Origin: Novosphingobium sp. MD-1 | GTDB taxonomy: Bacteria > Pseudomonadota > Alphaproteobacteria > Sphingomonadales > Sphingomonadaceae | Direction: 5' to 3' | Assembly (NCBI RefSeq): GCF_001014975.1 | Contig: NZ_BBXA01000032.1 | Coordinates: 86,551 to 150,550 of the forward strand | DNA length: 64,000 bases | Position numbers and translations under genes: made by a program | The notes under the pieces: generated by a model | Told to the model about the DNA's origin: nothing | Seen by the model: only the letters and a program-made list of their open reading frames with translations | Database searches by the model: none | Shown: one piece after another, positions 63,312-64,000 of the stretch | Layout: each line of letters starts with the position of its first letter | Numbering within the stretch: position 1 is the first letter of the stretch

Positions 63312-64000
63312 TTATTGTCCCTGCATTTGCTTCGCGCGCCCCGATGCCGCTGTGGGAATGGTGCGGACCGTGTTGCACTCGGTGCCACCGGCACCGAACT
63401 GATTGGGTTTGACCTCGATGGAGACGCGCCGCGTTGTGCCATCGGCTTGGGGCACCAATTCGACAACGATGACGGGCACGTTCGCAGCGGCAGTTCCGTT
63501 CGATGGCCTGCCCTTGATCGCCCCCGTTCTCGGGTCGATCGTGATCCAGCAGGGCAAATCCCCGCCGTTTTCGGCCATGGCTGTTATCATCTGGCCCTTC
63601 GGTGCGGGCGCGATTTGCGGGCGCAAAACTTCGCGATTGGGGTCCATTTGTGCAGAGACCGGATCGCCGTGAGTCGGTTTGACGTTTGTGTCATGCCCGC
63701 TCATCGATGCAGGCTCGGCGAACTGAGTTACGGGACGGGAACTTGTCGTGTCGTTCGACATCCCCTTGGATCGTTCGGTATCGTTCATTCCTGTCCGATC
63801 GCCCTGCTGCTCGCGCTGCGGTCCGGTCGTGGTGGTGGTGCCACCGCCCTGCTGCTCGCGCTGCGGCCCGGTCGTGGTGGTGGTGCCGCCGCCCTGCTTT
63901 TCGCGCTGCGGCCCGGTCGTGGTGGTGGTGCCGCCACCCTGCTTGTCGCGTTGCGGCTCGGTCGTGGTGGTGGTGCCGCCGCCCTGCTGCTCGCGCTGCG
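63312..64000 (-). CDS. Tandem-repeat protein with C-terminal Ig/cadherin-like domain (partial, right edge)
   Basis: The minus-strand frame is open from the stop at 63312 to the window edge, so the N-terminus lies outside. Entering from the edge it reads 15-residue repeats (core GGGTTTTTGPQRE with Q/K/D changes), then a polar linker (SNDTTSSRPVTQF...). Last comes a domain of about 75 residues with LPCWITIDPRTGAIKGRPSN, the signature of putative-Ig/cadherin-like (He_PIG) repeats of surface proteins. One Cys sits inside that domain. An ATG at 63788 lies inside the frame, but the frame before it is intact, so it is unlikely to be the start. A cell-surface or secreted role is inferred. Confidence 0.7.
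   Translation of the reverse strand, partial: QREQQGGGTTTTTEPQRDKQGGGTTTTTGPQREKQGGGTTTTTGPQREQQGGGTTTTTGPQREQQGDRTGMNDTERSKGMSNDTTSSRPVTQFAEPASMSGHDTNVKPTHGDPVSAQMDPNREVLRPQIAPAPKGQMITAMAENGGDLPCWITIDPRTGAIKGRPSNGTAAANVPVIVVELVPQADGTTRRVSIEVKPNQFGAGGTECNTVRTIPTAASGRAKQMQGQ
63801..64000. repeat. 45-bp tandem repeats in a coding frame
   Basis: Four full 45-base units (63801-63845, 63846-63890, 63891-63935, 63936-63980) plus a partial unit reach the window edge. Each encodes 15 residues, so copy-number change keeps the frame. Units differ by a few substitutions. Confidence 0.9.

Noticed and set aside
63801..64000. CRISPR array.
   Set aside because: Units are contiguous 45-base coding repeats without unique spacers.

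Overview
The window reads as chromosomal DNA from a high-GC alphaproteobacterium of the order Sphingomonadales (Novosphingobium, Sphingobium or Sphingomonas type). The clues are a lon-hupB pair, three large TonB-dependent receptors, a purC/purS/purQ set, a glmU/glmS pair and many FixJ-like regulators. The placement is inferred from gene content and protein style; no search was possible. Most genes sit in short, tightly overlapping operons (TGATG, ATGA and TAATG junctions).

Layout. 0-5 kb: lon, hupB, a zinc alcohol dehydrogenase and an HdeD-like membrane protein. 5-10 kb: a NikR-like regulator that lacks most of the known nickel ligands, then a TonB receptor translationally coupled to a beta-propeller phytase. 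10-20 kb: a Cds1-like PLP enzyme, a small tyrosine phosphatase, a fused 2-oxoacid dehydrogenase E1 overlapping an acyltransferase-like gene, a GDPD phosphodiesterase, an NTF2-like/GNAT/nitrilase operon and an S9 peptidase. 20-30 kb: wrbA, purC, an exported M16 peptidase, an exported tyrosine phosphatase and a MarR-TonB receptor operon, all lying between purC and purS-purQ. 30-32.5 kb: a membrane GGDEF-EAL protein.

32.6-46.8 kb is the most unusual part. It is a dense regulatory island with two histidine kinases, two stand-alone receivers, one FixJ-type DNA-binding response regulator, three AraC-type activators, a cNMP-domain/thioredoxin-reductase-like flavoprotein, an OsmC protein, a TonB receptor, a zinc alcohol dehydrogenase and an uncharacterised 108-residue protein. 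Seven intergenic sites match the 12-base palindrome ATACC-N2-GGTAT with at most one mismatch. They lie upstream of HK1-osmC, the receiver-flavoprotein operon, two of the AraC genes and the adh/FixJ pair. I infer a single regulon, probably driven by the FixJ-type regulator. A 262-bp MITE-like element with 34-bp terminal repeats sits exactly at the stop codon of the TonB receptor, and an IS3-family remnant marks the right edge.

47-53 kb: glmS and glmU separated by a vapBC toxin-antitoxin pair, then gph, a YghU-like transferase and tRNA-Gln. 53-54 kb: two small unknown genes and fragments of an IS5-type transposase and a LOTUS-like domain. 54-60.4 kb: a catabolic-looking cluster of two DsbA-fold isomerases flanking two atypical short-chain dehydrogenases that have Phe in place of the catalytic Tyr, plus HxlR and TetR regulators, an alpha/beta hydrolase, a tautomerase and a classical SDR. 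60.8-62.7 kb: two NAD(P)-fold proteins. The right edge cuts a protein with 15-residue tandem repeats and a C-terminal Ig/cadherin-like domain.
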